From Bradyrhizobium sp. 141 (GTDB lineage: Bacteria > Pseudomonadota > Alphaproteobacteria > Rhizobiales > Xanthobacteraceae), in NCBI RefSeq assembly GCF_023074055.1, contig NZ_JADPKR010000062.1, forward strand, positions 62,001 to 126,000: a stretch of DNA of 64,000 nt, in the 5' to 3' direction. The notes under the pieces are model-generated. The model did not search any database, was not told the DNA's origin, and was given only the letters and a program-made list of their open reading frames with translations. Below, in pieces: positions 1 through 8,006 of the stretch (position 1 is its first letter; every line of letters begins with the position of its first letter). The translations under genes were made by a program, and so were the position numbers.

Positions 1-1491
1 TCGATGCGGGCGGACGGAACGACAGTTGGCGGATCACCACGCCGTTCGGGCTCGCTCTACCATACAGCGCGGCCAACTGGGGCTTCGATACGGTGCCGCA
101 GAAGGGATTGAACGGCCGCATCGGCTATCAGCCGCGCGGCAAGGGTCTCGGCGGCTCCTCCGCGATCAACGCCATGGTCTACATCCGCGGCAACAAATGG
201 GACTACGATCACTGGGCTGCGCTCGGCAACACCGGCTGGTCGTATGCGGACGTGCTGCCCTATTTCAAGGCTTCCGAGAACAACACCGATTTCGACGGCC
301 CGCATCATGGCAAGGGCGGCCCCCTGCATGTCAACAAGCTGCGCTCGGACAATCCGATCCATGACGTCTTCCATCAGGCCGCGCGCGAGGCGCAGTTCCG
401 CATCCGCGAGGACTTCAACGAGGAGGACCACGAAGGCCTCGGCAGCTACCAGGTGACGCAGCACAATGGCGAGCGCTGGAGCGCGGCGCGCGCCTATGTG
501 CATCCCCACTTGAACAAGCGTCCCAATCTGCGCGTCGAGACGGAAGCACAGGCCACGAAGATCCTGTTCGAAGCCGGCCGCGCGGTCGGCATCGAATATG
601 TGCAGGGGAAGCAGACAAAGCAGCTGCGCGCCAGAGGCGAGGTGATCCTCGCCGCCGGCGCCTTCCAGTCACCGCAACTGCTGATGCTGTCGGGCATAGG
701 CGAAGGCGATGCGCTTCGTTCGCACGGCATTGGCGTCATGCATCACCTGCCGGGCGTCGGGCACAATCTGCAGGATCATCCTGATTTCGTTTTCGTCTAC
801 GCCTCCGACTATCCCCACTTGGTGCACTCGTCGATCCGTCGGCTGCCGTCCCTGCTCCGCGCCATGCAGCGGTACCGCCGCGAGCGTCGCGGCCTGATGA
901 CTCAATTTCGCCGAATGTGGCGGCTTCCTGAAGACGCAGGCCGACCTCGATGTGCCCGATATCCAGTTGCACTTCGTCATCGCGATGCTCGACGACCATG
1001 GCCGCAAGAAGCACAAGGAGGCAGGGTTCTCATGCCATGTCTGCCTGCTCCGACCGAAGAGCCGCGGCAGCGTCTGGCTGAAAAGCGCCGATCCGCTCGC
1101 AGCGCCGATGATCGATCCGAACTTTCTGGGCGAGGAGGAGGATCTGGAGACCCTGGTCGCGGGCTTCAAGACCACGCGCCGGCTGATGGAGACGCCTGCG
1201 CTACGCGCGTTGCAAAAGAAGGACATGTTCACGGCCAACGTGAAAACCGACGACGACATCCGCGCCATCCTGCGCAGTCGCGTCGACACCGTCTATCACC
1301 CGGTCGGCACCTGCAAGATGGGGACGGATGCGATGGCCGTGGTCGATCCCGCACTGAAGGTGTACGGGGTCGAGGGCCTGCGCGTCGTCGATGCCTCGAT
1401 CATGCCCACCCTGATCGGCGGCAACACCAATGCGCCGACCATCATGATCGGGGAGAAGGCGGCGGATATCATCAGGGCGGAGATGCGGTAG
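1..1491 (+). pseudogene. GMC-family FAD oxidoreductase (choline/alcohol dehydrogenase-like), 5' cut by window edge and frameshifted
   Basis: The reading frame is already open at base 3 (DAGGRNDSWRITTPFG), so the true start lies upstream. It shows the GMC signature around GKGLGGSSAINAMVYIRG and runs in frame 3 to about base 903. The homology then continues in frame 1 from base 904 (NFAECGGFLKTQADLDVPDI) to the TAG at 1489-1491. The C-terminal half keeps the catalytic region YHPVGTCKMG and the closing stretch GGNTNAPTIMIGEKAAD. Family members read GxxTSNFAExGGF at the junction, so about two bases (net) are missing between 898 and 904. It is either a recent pseudogene or a sequencing error; the rest looks undecayed. 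Members of this family oxidise alcohols or choline with FAD. Confidence 0.85.
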
Positions 1492-1504
1492 GGTCGCGCT
1501 GCCC

Positions 1505-1582
1505 CGTCATTCTCGCTGTCGTCCCCGCGAACGCGGGGCCCCATAACCACAGGAATGCGCTGCGCTTGTCCGGGACGACAGC
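1505..1582. repeat. Intergenic palindromic repeat (CGTCCCGCGAACGCGGG type)
   Basis: GTCCCCGCGAACGCGGGGCC forms a strong stem and is followed by CGGGACGACAGC. This is one of several short palindromic intergenic families in the window; no coding is expected. Confidence 0.5.
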
Positions 1583-1618
1583 GGAGTGGAGTTCACTTGC
1601 CGAGCAATACGGCGGCGC

Positions 1619-1735
1619 TCAATTCAGCAGGAAGCCACCATCGACGGTGATGACGCTCGTCGTCGTGTAACGCGACGCCTTCGAGGCCAGCAGCAGGATC
1701 GCGCCGGTGGCGAGGATGGATGGTTTCTTTACTGA
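1619..1735 (-). pseudogene. C-terminal remnant of a short-chain dehydrogenase/reductase
   Basis: On the minus strand, codons ending in TGA at 1619-1621 read SILATGAILLLASKASRY followed by TTTSVITVDGGFLLN. That is the usual SDR C-terminus (LLASdaSrYiTG, then vDGG). No SDR Rossmann core precedes it in the same frame: the upstream bases towards 1890 belong to the leader of the next plus-strand gene. It is therefore a scrap of about 35-40 codons, not a gene. It sits beside the broken GMC gene, so the whole 1-1.9 kb segment looks like decaying catabolic DNA. Confidence 0.7.
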
Positions 1736-1895
1736 CGTCGAATAGGTCTGACATCACGGTTTCCTTGACGATTTCCTTCGCGATTCCTGGGCGCAACCCT
1801 GAGCTTTTGGAGGCACCGATACAGACGATTTTATCGATCTGAAACCGAATGATCGGTCCGGCGTTCATTCGTTCCATCGAGGCAGGGCTTTGCTG

Positions 1896-2408
1896 ATGAA
1901 CAGTTTCGATCTCGCCGTCTATGCCGCGCTCGCCATCGCGGTCGGCTTCGGTTTCAGGACCGGTCTGCTGCGCAGCGCCATGACCATCCTCGCCTATCTT
2001 CTCGCCGCACCGATCGCGGTTGCGCTGATGCCGCTGATTGCGCCGCAAATTGCAGGCAACCCGAATTCACCGCAGCTGCAAAACTGGATCTGGTTCTTCG
2101 GCATCTTCGTCGTGGTCGGCATGCTGTTCGGGCATATCGGCCGCATCGCGCTGAACGACACTATCGGCGAGGCCGGCATCGGCGACCGGCTCGGCGGCGC
2201 CGCGCTCGGCGCCATCAGGGTCGGGCTCGTCGCCACCACGCTGGTGCTGGTCTTCGACCAGATCGTGCCGAACAATCGCCAGCCTCCGTTTCTCGCCGGC
2301 TCGCATCTGCGCCCGCTGTTCTCGACGGCAGGGCAAATGGGTTTCAAGTCGCTGCCGCCGGAAGCGGCCTCCGCGATCGACCGCCTCAAGCAGGAACGGC
2401 GGATCTGA
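1896..2408 (+). CDS. CvpA-family membrane protein
   Basis: A 170-residue hydrophobic protein with about four predicted membrane helices. Its N-terminal pattern, MNSFDLAVYAALAIAVGFGFRTG, is the CvpA (colicin V production) type: a first helix, then a glycine/arginine turn and a second helix. The C-terminal tail from about residue 135 is soluble and ends SAIDRLKQERRI. Members sit in the inner membrane and affect envelope integrity in other bacteria; the biochemical role is unknown. An in-frame TTG at 1890 with AGG at 1880-1882 is an alternative start; ATG 1896 gives the usual N-terminus. The two genes upstream are broken and an SDR gene follows after 247 bp. Confidence 0.75.
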   Translation: MNSFDLAVYAALAIAVGFGFRTGLLRSAMTILAYLLAAPIAVALMPLIAPQIAGNPNSPQLQNWIWFFGIFVVVGMLFGHIGRIALNDTIGEAGIGDRLGGAALGAIRVGLVATTLVLVFDQIVPNNRQPPFLAGSHLRPLFSTAGQMGFKSLPPEAASAIDRLKQERRI

Positions 2409-2409
2409 A

Positions 2410-2527
2410 GCGCGATAAGGTCGCGCCGTTTTGTTTGGGCATGATCTCCGCGCAAACGCGTTCCGCGTTTGTCGCGAGGGAAAACCGCCGCACACTTTTC
2501 GCTAACGCGCCCTTCGGGTCCGGATCA
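2410..2527. repeat. Dispersed intergenic repeat (GCATGATCTCCGCGCAAACG family)
   Basis: The sequence contains CGCAAACGCGTTCCGCGTTT, an inverted repeat, followed by GAGGGAAAACCG and a terminal GGATCATGC that mirrors the GCATGATC at its start. It resembles the noncoding bradyrhizobial repeat also seen in shortened form at 53055-53106. Confidence 0.5.
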
Positions 2528-2655
2528 TGCCTGCGCATTTGCATCGCTAGCGCCCGGCGCATGCATTTTGGTGCGAGCCCGTCCCTTATCAGCGGCGCCA
2601 CGATTGGCTAGAGTGCCGCTGTCCAAAACCTGCCTGACATTACGGGAGTGAAACT

Positions 2656-3438
2656 GTGGATCTTGGGATCAAAGGTCGCCGCGCCATCGTCTGCGCATCC
2701 AGCAAGGGCCTCGGCCGTGCCTGCGCCATCTCGCTTGCTGACGCCGGCGTCCACGTCACGCTGACCGCGCGCGGCGCTGAAGCGCTGAAGAAGACGGCCG
2801 ACGAGATCCGGAAAACCTATCCCGGCGTGACGGTCACCGAGATCGTCGGTGACATCACGACGCCGGCGGGCCGCGAAGCCGTGCTGAAGGCATGTCCCGA
2901 GCCCGACATCCTGATCAACAATGCCGGCGGCCCGCCGCCCGGCGATTTCCGCAACTGGACCCGCGACGACTGGATCAAGGCGATCGACGCCAACATGCTC
3001 ACCCCGATCGAGCTGATCAAGGCGACCGTGGACGGCATGATGGCGCGCAAGTTCGGCCGCATCGTCAACATCACGTCGGCCGCGGTGAAGGCGCCGATCG
3101 ACATCCTCGGCCTCTCCAACGGCGCGCGGGCCGGCCTCACCGGTTTCATCGCCGGCCTGTCGCGCAAGACAGTGATCAACAACGTCACCATCAACGGCCT
3201 GCTGCCGGGTCCGTTCGAGACCGATCGTCTCACCGGCACCGCCAAGGCCGAGGCCGACAAGCGCGGCGTCTCAGCGGAGCAGATCCTGACTGAACGCGCC
3301 AAGCTCAACCCCGCCGGCCGTTTCGGCCAGCCCGACGAGTTCGGCTATGCCTGCGCCTTCCTGTGCGGCGCCAAGGCCGGCTTCATCACCGGGCAGAACA
3401 TTCTGCTCGATGGCGGTGCGTTCCCGGGCACGCTGTAG
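2656..3438 (+). CDS. Atypical SDR-family oxidoreductase lacking the catalytic Tyr/Lys pair
   Basis: A 260-residue SDR. The start is GTG 2656, with GGGAG at 2643-2647. Rossmann features are present: the cofactor loop ASSKGLGRA near residue 14 (in place of TGxxxGxG), LINNAGG near residue 90, and the C-terminal TGQNILLDGG. The catalytic region reads NITSAAVKAPIDILGLSNGA then R. Aligned to the usual S...YxxxK, the serine is kept but Tyr is replaced by Ser and Lys by Arg. Annotation pipelines would call it a 3-oxoacyl-ACP reductase, but standard SDR chemistry is doubtful. It could be a divergent subfamily with another mechanism or a non-catalytic partner. It stands alone and is followed by a palindromic repeat. 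Confidence 0.85.
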   Translation: MDLGIKGRRAIVCASSKGLGRACAISLADAGVHVTLTARGAEALKKTADEIRKTYPGVTVTEIVGDITTPAGREAVLKACPEPDILINNAGGPPPGDFRNWTRDDWIKAIDANMLTPIELIKATVDGMMARKFGRIVNITSAAVKAPIDILGLSNGARAGLTGFIAGLSRKTVINNVTINGLLPGPFETDRLTGTAKAEADKRGVSAEQILTERAKLNPAGRFGQPDEFGYACAFLCGAKAGFITGQNILLDGGAFPGTL

Positions 3439-3469
3439 TCGCAGTTGCGGGGCGCCCAATCTTCCGCAT

Positions 3470-3555
3470 CGTCATGGCCGGGCTTGTCCCGGCCATCCAC
3501 GACTTGCCGCGGCGCACGAAGAACTTGGATGCCCGGGACAGGCCCGGGCATGACG
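3470..3555. repeat. Palindromic intergenic repeat, CGTCATGGCCGGG family, copy 1
   Basis: It opens CGTCATGGCCGGGCTTGTCC and closes with CCCGGGCATGACG, so the whole element can fold into a long imperfect hairpin. Sister copies lie at 6156-6245 and 7908-7996. On either strand it could act as a transcript 3' end between the convergent genes at 3438 and 3606. Confidence 0.75.
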
Positions 3556-3605
3556 ACCTTTGGCAGACAGCTTGTTCGCTCGTACTGCGCGCAACGCGTT
3601 GAAGA

Positions 3606-4082
3606 TCACCGCTGCTTCGTCGGCTCGTCTTCGTCCTGCTGGCTCGGAGCGGAGGAATCGGCCGTCGTGCGCTCGTCGGTCCAGTCGATGCCGAATTCGT
3701 CGAGCCCATCCGCGAGCAGATCGCCCAGCATCGGCTCGCCGAGCAGGTAGTGCACCGTTTCGCGGCGCGGGCTGCGATACTCGGTGCGCGCCTCGGCCGC
3801 ACGCGCGCGCAAATCGTCCCAATCATCGATCGTGCCGTCGCCGCGACCGAGCCAGGTCAGCGTGACGAGATCGATCTGCTCGTCCTCGTTCAGGGCGATC
3901 ATGAAGCTTCCGAGCTCGTTGACGACAGGATCGGAGCCGTCATCGGCGAGGACGTCAATCGCATCGTCATCGGACGGGTTCGAGCCGGAATCCGGATCGG
4001 AAGCCGCCTCCTTGACGTCGAATTCGCGCGCCTTCTCGATGATGAAGGCAACCTTTTCAGCGGAAATCGTAAGCTCTGGCAT
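3606..4082 (-). CDS. DUF3775 domain-containing acidic protein
   Basis: A 158-residue, very acidic protein. The ATG is at 4082 and the N-terminus is MPELTISAEKVAFIIEKARE. The core LVTLTWLGRGDGTIDDWDDL and the following HYLLGEPMLGDLLADGLDEF match my recollection of the DUF3775 family, common in rhizobia and of unknown function. A low-complexity Asp/Ser/Pro-rich segment (residues about 28-50) and a charged tail (SQQDEDEPTKQR) flank the conserved part. There is no signal peptide, so it is probably cytoplasmic. It is divergent from the MBL gene at 4195 and convergent with the SDR gene. Confidence 0.75.
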   Translation of the reverse strand: MPELTISAEKVAFIIEKAREFDVKEAASDPDSGSNPSDDDAIDVLADDGSDPVVNELGSFMIALNEDEQIDLVTLTWLGRGDGTIDDWDDLRARAAEARTEYRSPRRETVHYLLGEPMLGDLLADGLDEFGIDWTDERTTADSSAPSQQDEDEPTKQR

Positions 4083-4194
4083 GGCTCTCTCCAGGGTTCC
4101 CGCGATAACGCCGCATCGCGCCAGATGATCCATTGCGCTTGACGGCGGAAAACCGCATGTTTCGGCACGAAAAAAGAAAATGGGAAGGTGCCTG

Positions 4195-5043
4195 ATGCAG
4201 TGGAAGGTGGGCAGGGTCAAAATCACCAAAGTGGTGGAATTGGAGACGGTCGGCTCGACCCGTTTCATCCTGCCGCTCGCGAACAATGATGAAATTCGCA
4301 AGCTGCCCTGGCTGATCCCGCATTTCGCCACCGAGGAGGGCCGACTGAAAATGTCGATCCATTCGCTGGTGGTAGAGTCGCCCTCGCAACGCATCGTGGT
4401 CGACACCGGCCTTGGCAACGACAAGCAGGGCCGCAACGTTCCGACCTGGAACAACCGCACCACACCGTTCCTGGCGACGATGATGGCGGCAGGCTTTGCG
4501 CCCGACAGCATCGACACGGTGCTGTGCACGCATCTTCATGTCGACCATGTCGGCTGGAATACGAAGCTGGTCGACGGCCAATGGGTGCCGACATTTCCCA
4601 AGGCACGCTACGTCTTCGGCAGGACCGAATACGAGCACTGGCTGGAGCATTCGACCGAGCCGGACAAGCGGGCCGTGTTTGACGATTCCGTCAAGCCGAC
4701 CGTCGATGCCGGCAGGGCCGATCTGATCCCGAGCGACCACCGGCTCTGCGAGGAGATCAGCATGATCCCGACCCCGGGCCACAGTCCGGGCCATATGAGC
4801 ATTCTCATCAAGTCTGACGGCGAACAGGGCCTGCTCACCGGAGACGTCGCCCATCACCCCTGCCAGATGGCGCATCTCGACTGGTCCTCGACGGCGGATT
4901 CCGACCAAGCCCAGTCGGCCGCAACGCGGGCAGCGCTGTTCGGCCGCTTTGCCGACACTCCGACGCTGGTGATCGGCGGGCATTTCTCAGCCGGGCATAT
5001 CAGGCGGGATGGGAACGCATTCAGGTTCGTGGCGCTGGGGTGA
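4195..5043 (+). CDS. MBL-fold metallo-hydrolase (paralogue 1)
   Basis: A 282-residue metallo-beta-lactamase-fold enzyme. The metal-binding motif THLHVDHVGWN gives H113, H115, D117 and H118. A second ligand region is TPGHSPGHMS, an Asp ligand is probably in LLTGDVAHH, and a late GGHFSAGHI supplies the last His. It is lactonase-like in arrangement, but the substrate cannot be read from sequence. ATG 4195 is chosen over an in-frame ATG at 4180 because GGAAGG (4183-4188) lies 6 nt before it. A paralogue with nearly the same motif stretch lies at 6915-7784, with a FAH-family hydrolase and a GST between them. This suggests hydrolysis of a lactone or ester in a catabolic route. Confidence 0.85.
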   Translation: MQWKVGRVKITKVVELETVGSTRFILPLANNDEIRKLPWLIPHFATEEGRLKMSIHSLVVESPSQRIVVDTGLGNDKQGRNVPTWNNRTTPFLATMMAAGFAPDSIDTVLCTHLHVDHVGWNTKLVDGQWVPTFPKARYVFGRTEYEHWLEHSTEPDKRAVFDDSVKPTVDAGRADLIPSDHRLCEEISMIPTPGHSPGHMSILIKSDGEQGLLTGDVAHHPCQMAHLDWSSTADSDQAQSAATRAALFGRFADTPTLVIGGHFSAGHIRRDGNAFRFVALG

Positions 5044-5044
5044 T

Positions 5045-5165
5045 CCCGTGTCCCGGACGCGGTGCAGCGTGTAACGCTGCTCCGCGGAGCCGGGACCCAG
5101 AATGCCGCGGCATGGGCCCCGGCTCAGCGGCGCACCGCTTCGCGCTGCGCAGCGTCCCGGGCACG
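5045..5165. repeat. Intergenic repeat, CCCGTGTCCCGGACGCGG type
   Basis: A GC-rich imperfect inverted repeat: CCGTGTCCCGGACGCGGTGC near the start and GCAGCGTCCCGGGCACGAGA at the end, with GCCGGGACCCAG and GGGCCCCGGCTC in the middle. It is noncoding and follows the MBL gene directly. Confidence 0.55.
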
Positions 5166-5289
5166 AGACCGCCGTTCCCATCGAATTCGGAGGCCTGCAT
5201 TGCACCCCTCTTTGAGCGGTTGAATTTCCTGCCGCCCTGTTCCATGAAGCTATTCAACCGATCGGTCCATTCTCAGGGAGAAACGAAAA

Positions 5290-6132
5290 ATGAAGCTTGT
5301 TCGCTATGGCGAGAAGGGTGCGGAAAAGCCCGGCCTGATCGACAAATCCGGCCAGTTGCGCGATCTGTCGGCGCATCTGAAGGACCTCACCGGCGAGGCC
5401 TATTCGCCTGAGAGCCTGAAGAAGCTGGCGGCACTCGATCCCGCCTCGCTGCCTGCGGTTTCCGGCAAGCCGCGGTTTGGCGCCCCCGTCACCGGCATCT
5501 CGAAATTCGTCGCGATCGGCCTCAACTACTCTGACCACGCCAAGGAGACCGGCGCCGATATCCCGAGCGAGCCGATCATTTTCATGAAGGCCAACACGTC
5601 GCTATCAGGGCCGAACGACGCGGTCGAAAAGCCGCGCGGCTCGACGAAGCTCGACTGGGAGGTCGAGATCGCCGCGATCATCGGAAGCCGTGCGAAATAT
5701 GTTTCGGAAGCCGACGCGCTGAACCACGTCGCCGGCTACTGCGTCTGCAACGACGTCTCCGAGCGCGCCTTCCAGATCGAGCGTCTGGGACAGTGGACCA
5801 AGGGCAAGTCGCATGACACGTTCGGCCCGCTCGGGCCGTGGCTCGCCACCAAGGACGAGATCAAGGACGTGCAGAACCTGTCGATGTGGCTGGATGTCAA
5901 CGGCCAGCGCCGCCAGACCGGTTCGACCAAGACCATGATCTTCTCCATGGCCAAGTGCATTTCCTATGTCTCTCAGTTCATGACGCTGCTGCCCGGCGAC
6001 GTGATCACGACAGGCACCCCGCCCGGTGTCGGCCTTGGCATGAAACCGCCGACCTTCCTCAACGTCGGCGACGTCATCACGCTCGGCATCGAAGGTCTCG
6101 GCGAGCAGCGCCAGGAGATCGTGGCGGCGTAA
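5290..6132 (+). CDS. Fumarylacetoacetate hydrolase (FAH) family protein
   Basis: A 280-residue enzyme of the FAH/2-keto-4-pentenoate hydratase superfamily, which cleaves C-C bonds or hydrates enol acids in aromatic and sugar-acid degradation. An N-terminal cap of about 60 residues precedes the FAH domain (from FVAIGLNYSDHAKE). The metal ligands are visible in LDWEVEIAAII (Glu, Glu) and CNDVSER (Asp). TGTPPGVGLGM is the conserved C-terminal turn. AGGGAG at 5274-5279 gives a good ribosome site. Ureidoglycolate lyase, fumarylpyruvate hydrolase and 2,4-diketo-acid hydrolases all belong here. The GST next door would fit a maleylpyruvate or gentisate type step, but that is inference. Confidence 0.9.
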   Translation: MKLVRYGEKGAEKPGLIDKSGQLRDLSAHLKDLTGEAYSPESLKKLAALDPASLPAVSGKPRFGAPVTGISKFVAIGLNYSDHAKETGADIPSEPIIFMKANTSLSGPNDAVEKPRGSTKLDWEVEIAAIIGSRAKYVSEADALNHVAGYCVCNDVSERAFQIERLGQWTKGKSHDTFGPLGPWLATKDEIKDVQNLSMWLDVNGQRRQTGSTKTMIFSMAKCISYVSQFMTLLPGDVITTGTPPGVGLGMKPPTFLNVGDVITLGIEGLGEQRQEIVAA

Positions 6133-6155
6133 GCTGCACGCGCATCATGCTCCAT

Positions 6156-6245
6156 CGTCATGCCCGGGCTTGTCCCGGGCATCCACGTCTCACAGTCTGA
6201 CCGCGTGGAAACACGTGGATGGCCGGGTCAAGCCCGGCCATGACG
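6156..6245. repeat. Palindromic intergenic repeat, CGTCATGGCCGGG family, copy 2
   Basis: CGTCATGCCCGGGCTTGTCC opens the element and GGCCGGGTCAAGCCCGGCCA then TGACG closes it. CACGT repeats lie at the centre (CCACGTC and ACACGTGG). It lies between the FAH gene and the GST leader. Confidence 0.75.
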
Positions 6246-6290
6246 GAGGAGACACCGTTCGCACAAGATCGAATGCAGGGAATGGTCCCC

Positions 6291-6902
6291 ATGAAACTCA
6301 CCTTCTCTCCCGCCTCGCCCTTTGCCCGCAAGGTGCGCATCGCCGCGATCGAGCTCGGGCTGATCGACAAGATCGAGCTGACGCCGGCGACCGTCGCGCC
6401 GGGCACGGCCAATGAGGACTATTCGAAGATCACGCCGCTGAAGAAGCTGCCGGTGCTGATCACCAATGATGGCGACGTCATTTTGGACTCCTATGTCATC
6501 GTCGAATATCTGAACGAGATGGCCGGCGGCAGTCTGATCCCGGATTACGGCCCGCGGCGCTGGAAGGCCAAGACCAATCACTCCCTGATCAACGGCATGC
6601 TCGATTCCATGCTGCTCTGCCGCTACGAGAAGATGGTGCGGCCGCAGGGCCTGCAATGGCAGGCCTGGTCGGACGACCACTGGAATCGGGCCTGGACCGG
6701 CATGGCGCGCTTCGAGAACATGCCTGACGTCCTGAACGGCCCGTTCGACATCTCGCAGATCGGCCTCGTTTGCGTGCTCGGCTATGCCGACTTCCGCTTC
6801 GCCGATTGTGGATGGCGCAAGGCCTATCCGAAGCTCGACGCCTTCCATCAGAAGATGCTGGAGCGGCCCTCGGTCAAGATCTCGGTGCCGCCGGCCGCAT
6901 AA
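6291..6902 (+). CDS. Glutathione S-transferase family protein
   Basis: A 203-residue GST. The N-terminal thioredoxin-like domain (MKLTFSPASPFARKVRIAA) has SPFARK in the active-site position, typical of bacterial GSTs, and LPVLITNDGDVILDSYVIVEYL carries the conserved cis-Pro and the Asp-Ser glutathione-binding turn. An all-alpha C-terminal domain follows from about residue 90. ATG 6291 fits the family N-terminus and has CAGGGA 10 nt upstream; in-frame ATGs at 6273 and 6282 would only add a short leader. It probably detoxifies or isomerises an intermediate with glutathione, in the same transcript as the MBL gene 12 bp downstream. Confidence 0.88.
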   Translation: MKLTFSPASPFARKVRIAAIELGLIDKIELTPATVAPGTANEDYSKITPLKKLPVLITNDGDVILDSYVIVEYLNEMAGGSLIPDYGPRRWKAKTNHSLINGMLDSMLLCRYEKMVRPQGLQWQAWSDDHWNRAWTGMARFENMPDVLNGPFDISQIGLVCVLGYADFRFADCGWRKAYPKLDAFHQKMLERPSVKISVPPAA

Positions 6903-6914
6903 GCGGGAGTTCTC

Positions 6915-7784
6915 ATGAGCCTGAAATACGCAGTCGGCGATCTCACCATCCATCGCGTCATCGAGCAGGAAACCTCGTTCGTCCCGGCGCTGGAGATGCT
7001 GCCGGAATTGACCAACGAGGTGCTGGCCGAGAACCGCGCATGGATGCGCGAAGCGAAGGCGCTGGACGAGCAGGATGTGCTGCTGCTGTGCTTTCAGTCC
7101 TATGTGGTGAAGACGCCGCACCACACCATCTTGATTGACAGCTGCATCGGGAACGACAAGCCGCGGCCGCAGCGGCCGAAATGGAACATGAAGACGGACG
7201 ACACCTATCTGCGTGCTCTCGGTGCCGCCGGTTTCTCGGTCAACGACATCGACGTCGTGATGTGCACGCATCTGCATGTCGACCACGTCGGCTGGAACAC
7301 GCGGCTGGAGAACGGCCGCTGGGTGCCGACCTTCCCCAAGGCGCGCTACGTCTTCGCCCGGCAGGAATTCGACCATTGGTCGGAGCAGAATGCAAAGGCG
7401 GAGATTCCGCCCTTTGCCGACAGCGTGCTCCCGGTGGTCGAAGCAAAACGACACGAGCTCGTCGGCAATGATCATCAGATCGGCGACCACGTCCGCATCC
7501 TGCCGACGCCCGGCCACACGCCAGGCCATATCGCCATCACGATGGGCCGCGGCAAGGACGACGCGGTGTTCTCGGGCGACCTGATGCACTCGCCGTTGCA
7601 GACGCTCTATCCGGAGCTGTCGATCAAGTTCGACGTCGATCCAGCTGCGGCGGCGACGACGCGCCGCAGCTTCCTGGAGCGCTATTGCGACACCGACACG
7701 CTGTGCTGCACCGCGCATTTCCCCACGCCGTCAGTCGGAAAGATCAGGCGCAAGGGCAGCGGCTTTGTCTGCGCGATGGTGTAG
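6915..7784 (+). CDS. MBL-fold metallo-hydrolase (paralogue 2)
   Basis: A 289-residue paralogue of the 4195-5043 product. The metal motif THLHVDHVGWN appears at H119, H121, D123 and H124, and it shares long stretches with its sister such as GRWVPTFPKARYVF. The second ligand region is PTPGHTPGHIAI, then FSGDLMHSP and TAHFPTPSVGKI. It starts 12 bp after the GST stop with GGGAG in the gap, so the two are co-transcribed. Two related hydrolases in one cluster may act on related lactones or esters. No signal peptide is seen, so it is cytoplasmic. Confidence 0.85.
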   Translation: MSLKYAVGDLTIHRVIEQETSFVPALEMLPELTNEVLAENRAWMREAKALDEQDVLLLCFQSYVVKTPHHTILIDSCIGNDKPRPQRPKWNMKTDDTYLRALGAAGFSVNDIDVVMCTHLHVDHVGWNTRLENGRWVPTFPKARYVFARQEFDHWSEQNAKAEIPPFADSVLPVVEAKRHELVGNDHQIGDHVRILPTPGHTPGHIAITMGRGKDDAVFSGDLMHSPLQTLYPELSIKFDVDPAAAATTRRSFLERYCDTDTLCCTAHFPTPSVGKIRRKGSGFVCAMV

Positions 7785-7793
7785 CGAGATGCC

Positions 7794-7888
7794 GTAGGGT
7801 GGGCAAAGCGAGCGTGCCCACCATGCCAAGCACCTTGCGAAAGATGGTGGGCACGGCGCGCGAAGTGCGCGCCTTTGCCCACCCTACG
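7794..7888. repeat. GTAGGGTGGGCAAAG inverted repeat, copy 1
   Basis: CGTAGGGTGGGCAAAGCGAG is paired with CTTTGCCCACCCTACG at the other end, with GTGCCCACCAT and ATGGTGGGCAC inside. It is a near-perfect nested hairpin. Other copies are at 16394, 27182 and 40293. Confidence 0.8.
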
Positions 7889-7907
7889 ATTTCCATCCCA
7901 TTCGCGC

Positions 7908-7996
7908 CGTCATGCCCGGTCTTGTCCCGGGCATCCACGTTCTTACAATCAACAGTAACAAGAACGTGGATGGCCGGGACAAGCTCGGCCATGACG
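7908..7996. repeat. Palindromic intergenic repeat, CGTCATGGCCGGG family, copy 3
   Basis: CGTCATGCCCGGTCTTGTCC at the left and GGACAAGCTCGGCCATGACG at the right. The centre has ACGTTCTTAC and AAGAACGT, again giving a long hairpin. It directly abuts another repeat family, so this spacer is two stacked repeats. Confidence 0.75.
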
Positions 7997-8006
7997 AGGA
8001 AACAAC

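Noticed and set aside
7794..7996. Stacked palindromes as a possible insertion sequence or attachment site
   Set aside because: No transposase, no target duplication; the same elements recur elsewhere as noncoding intergenic repeats.
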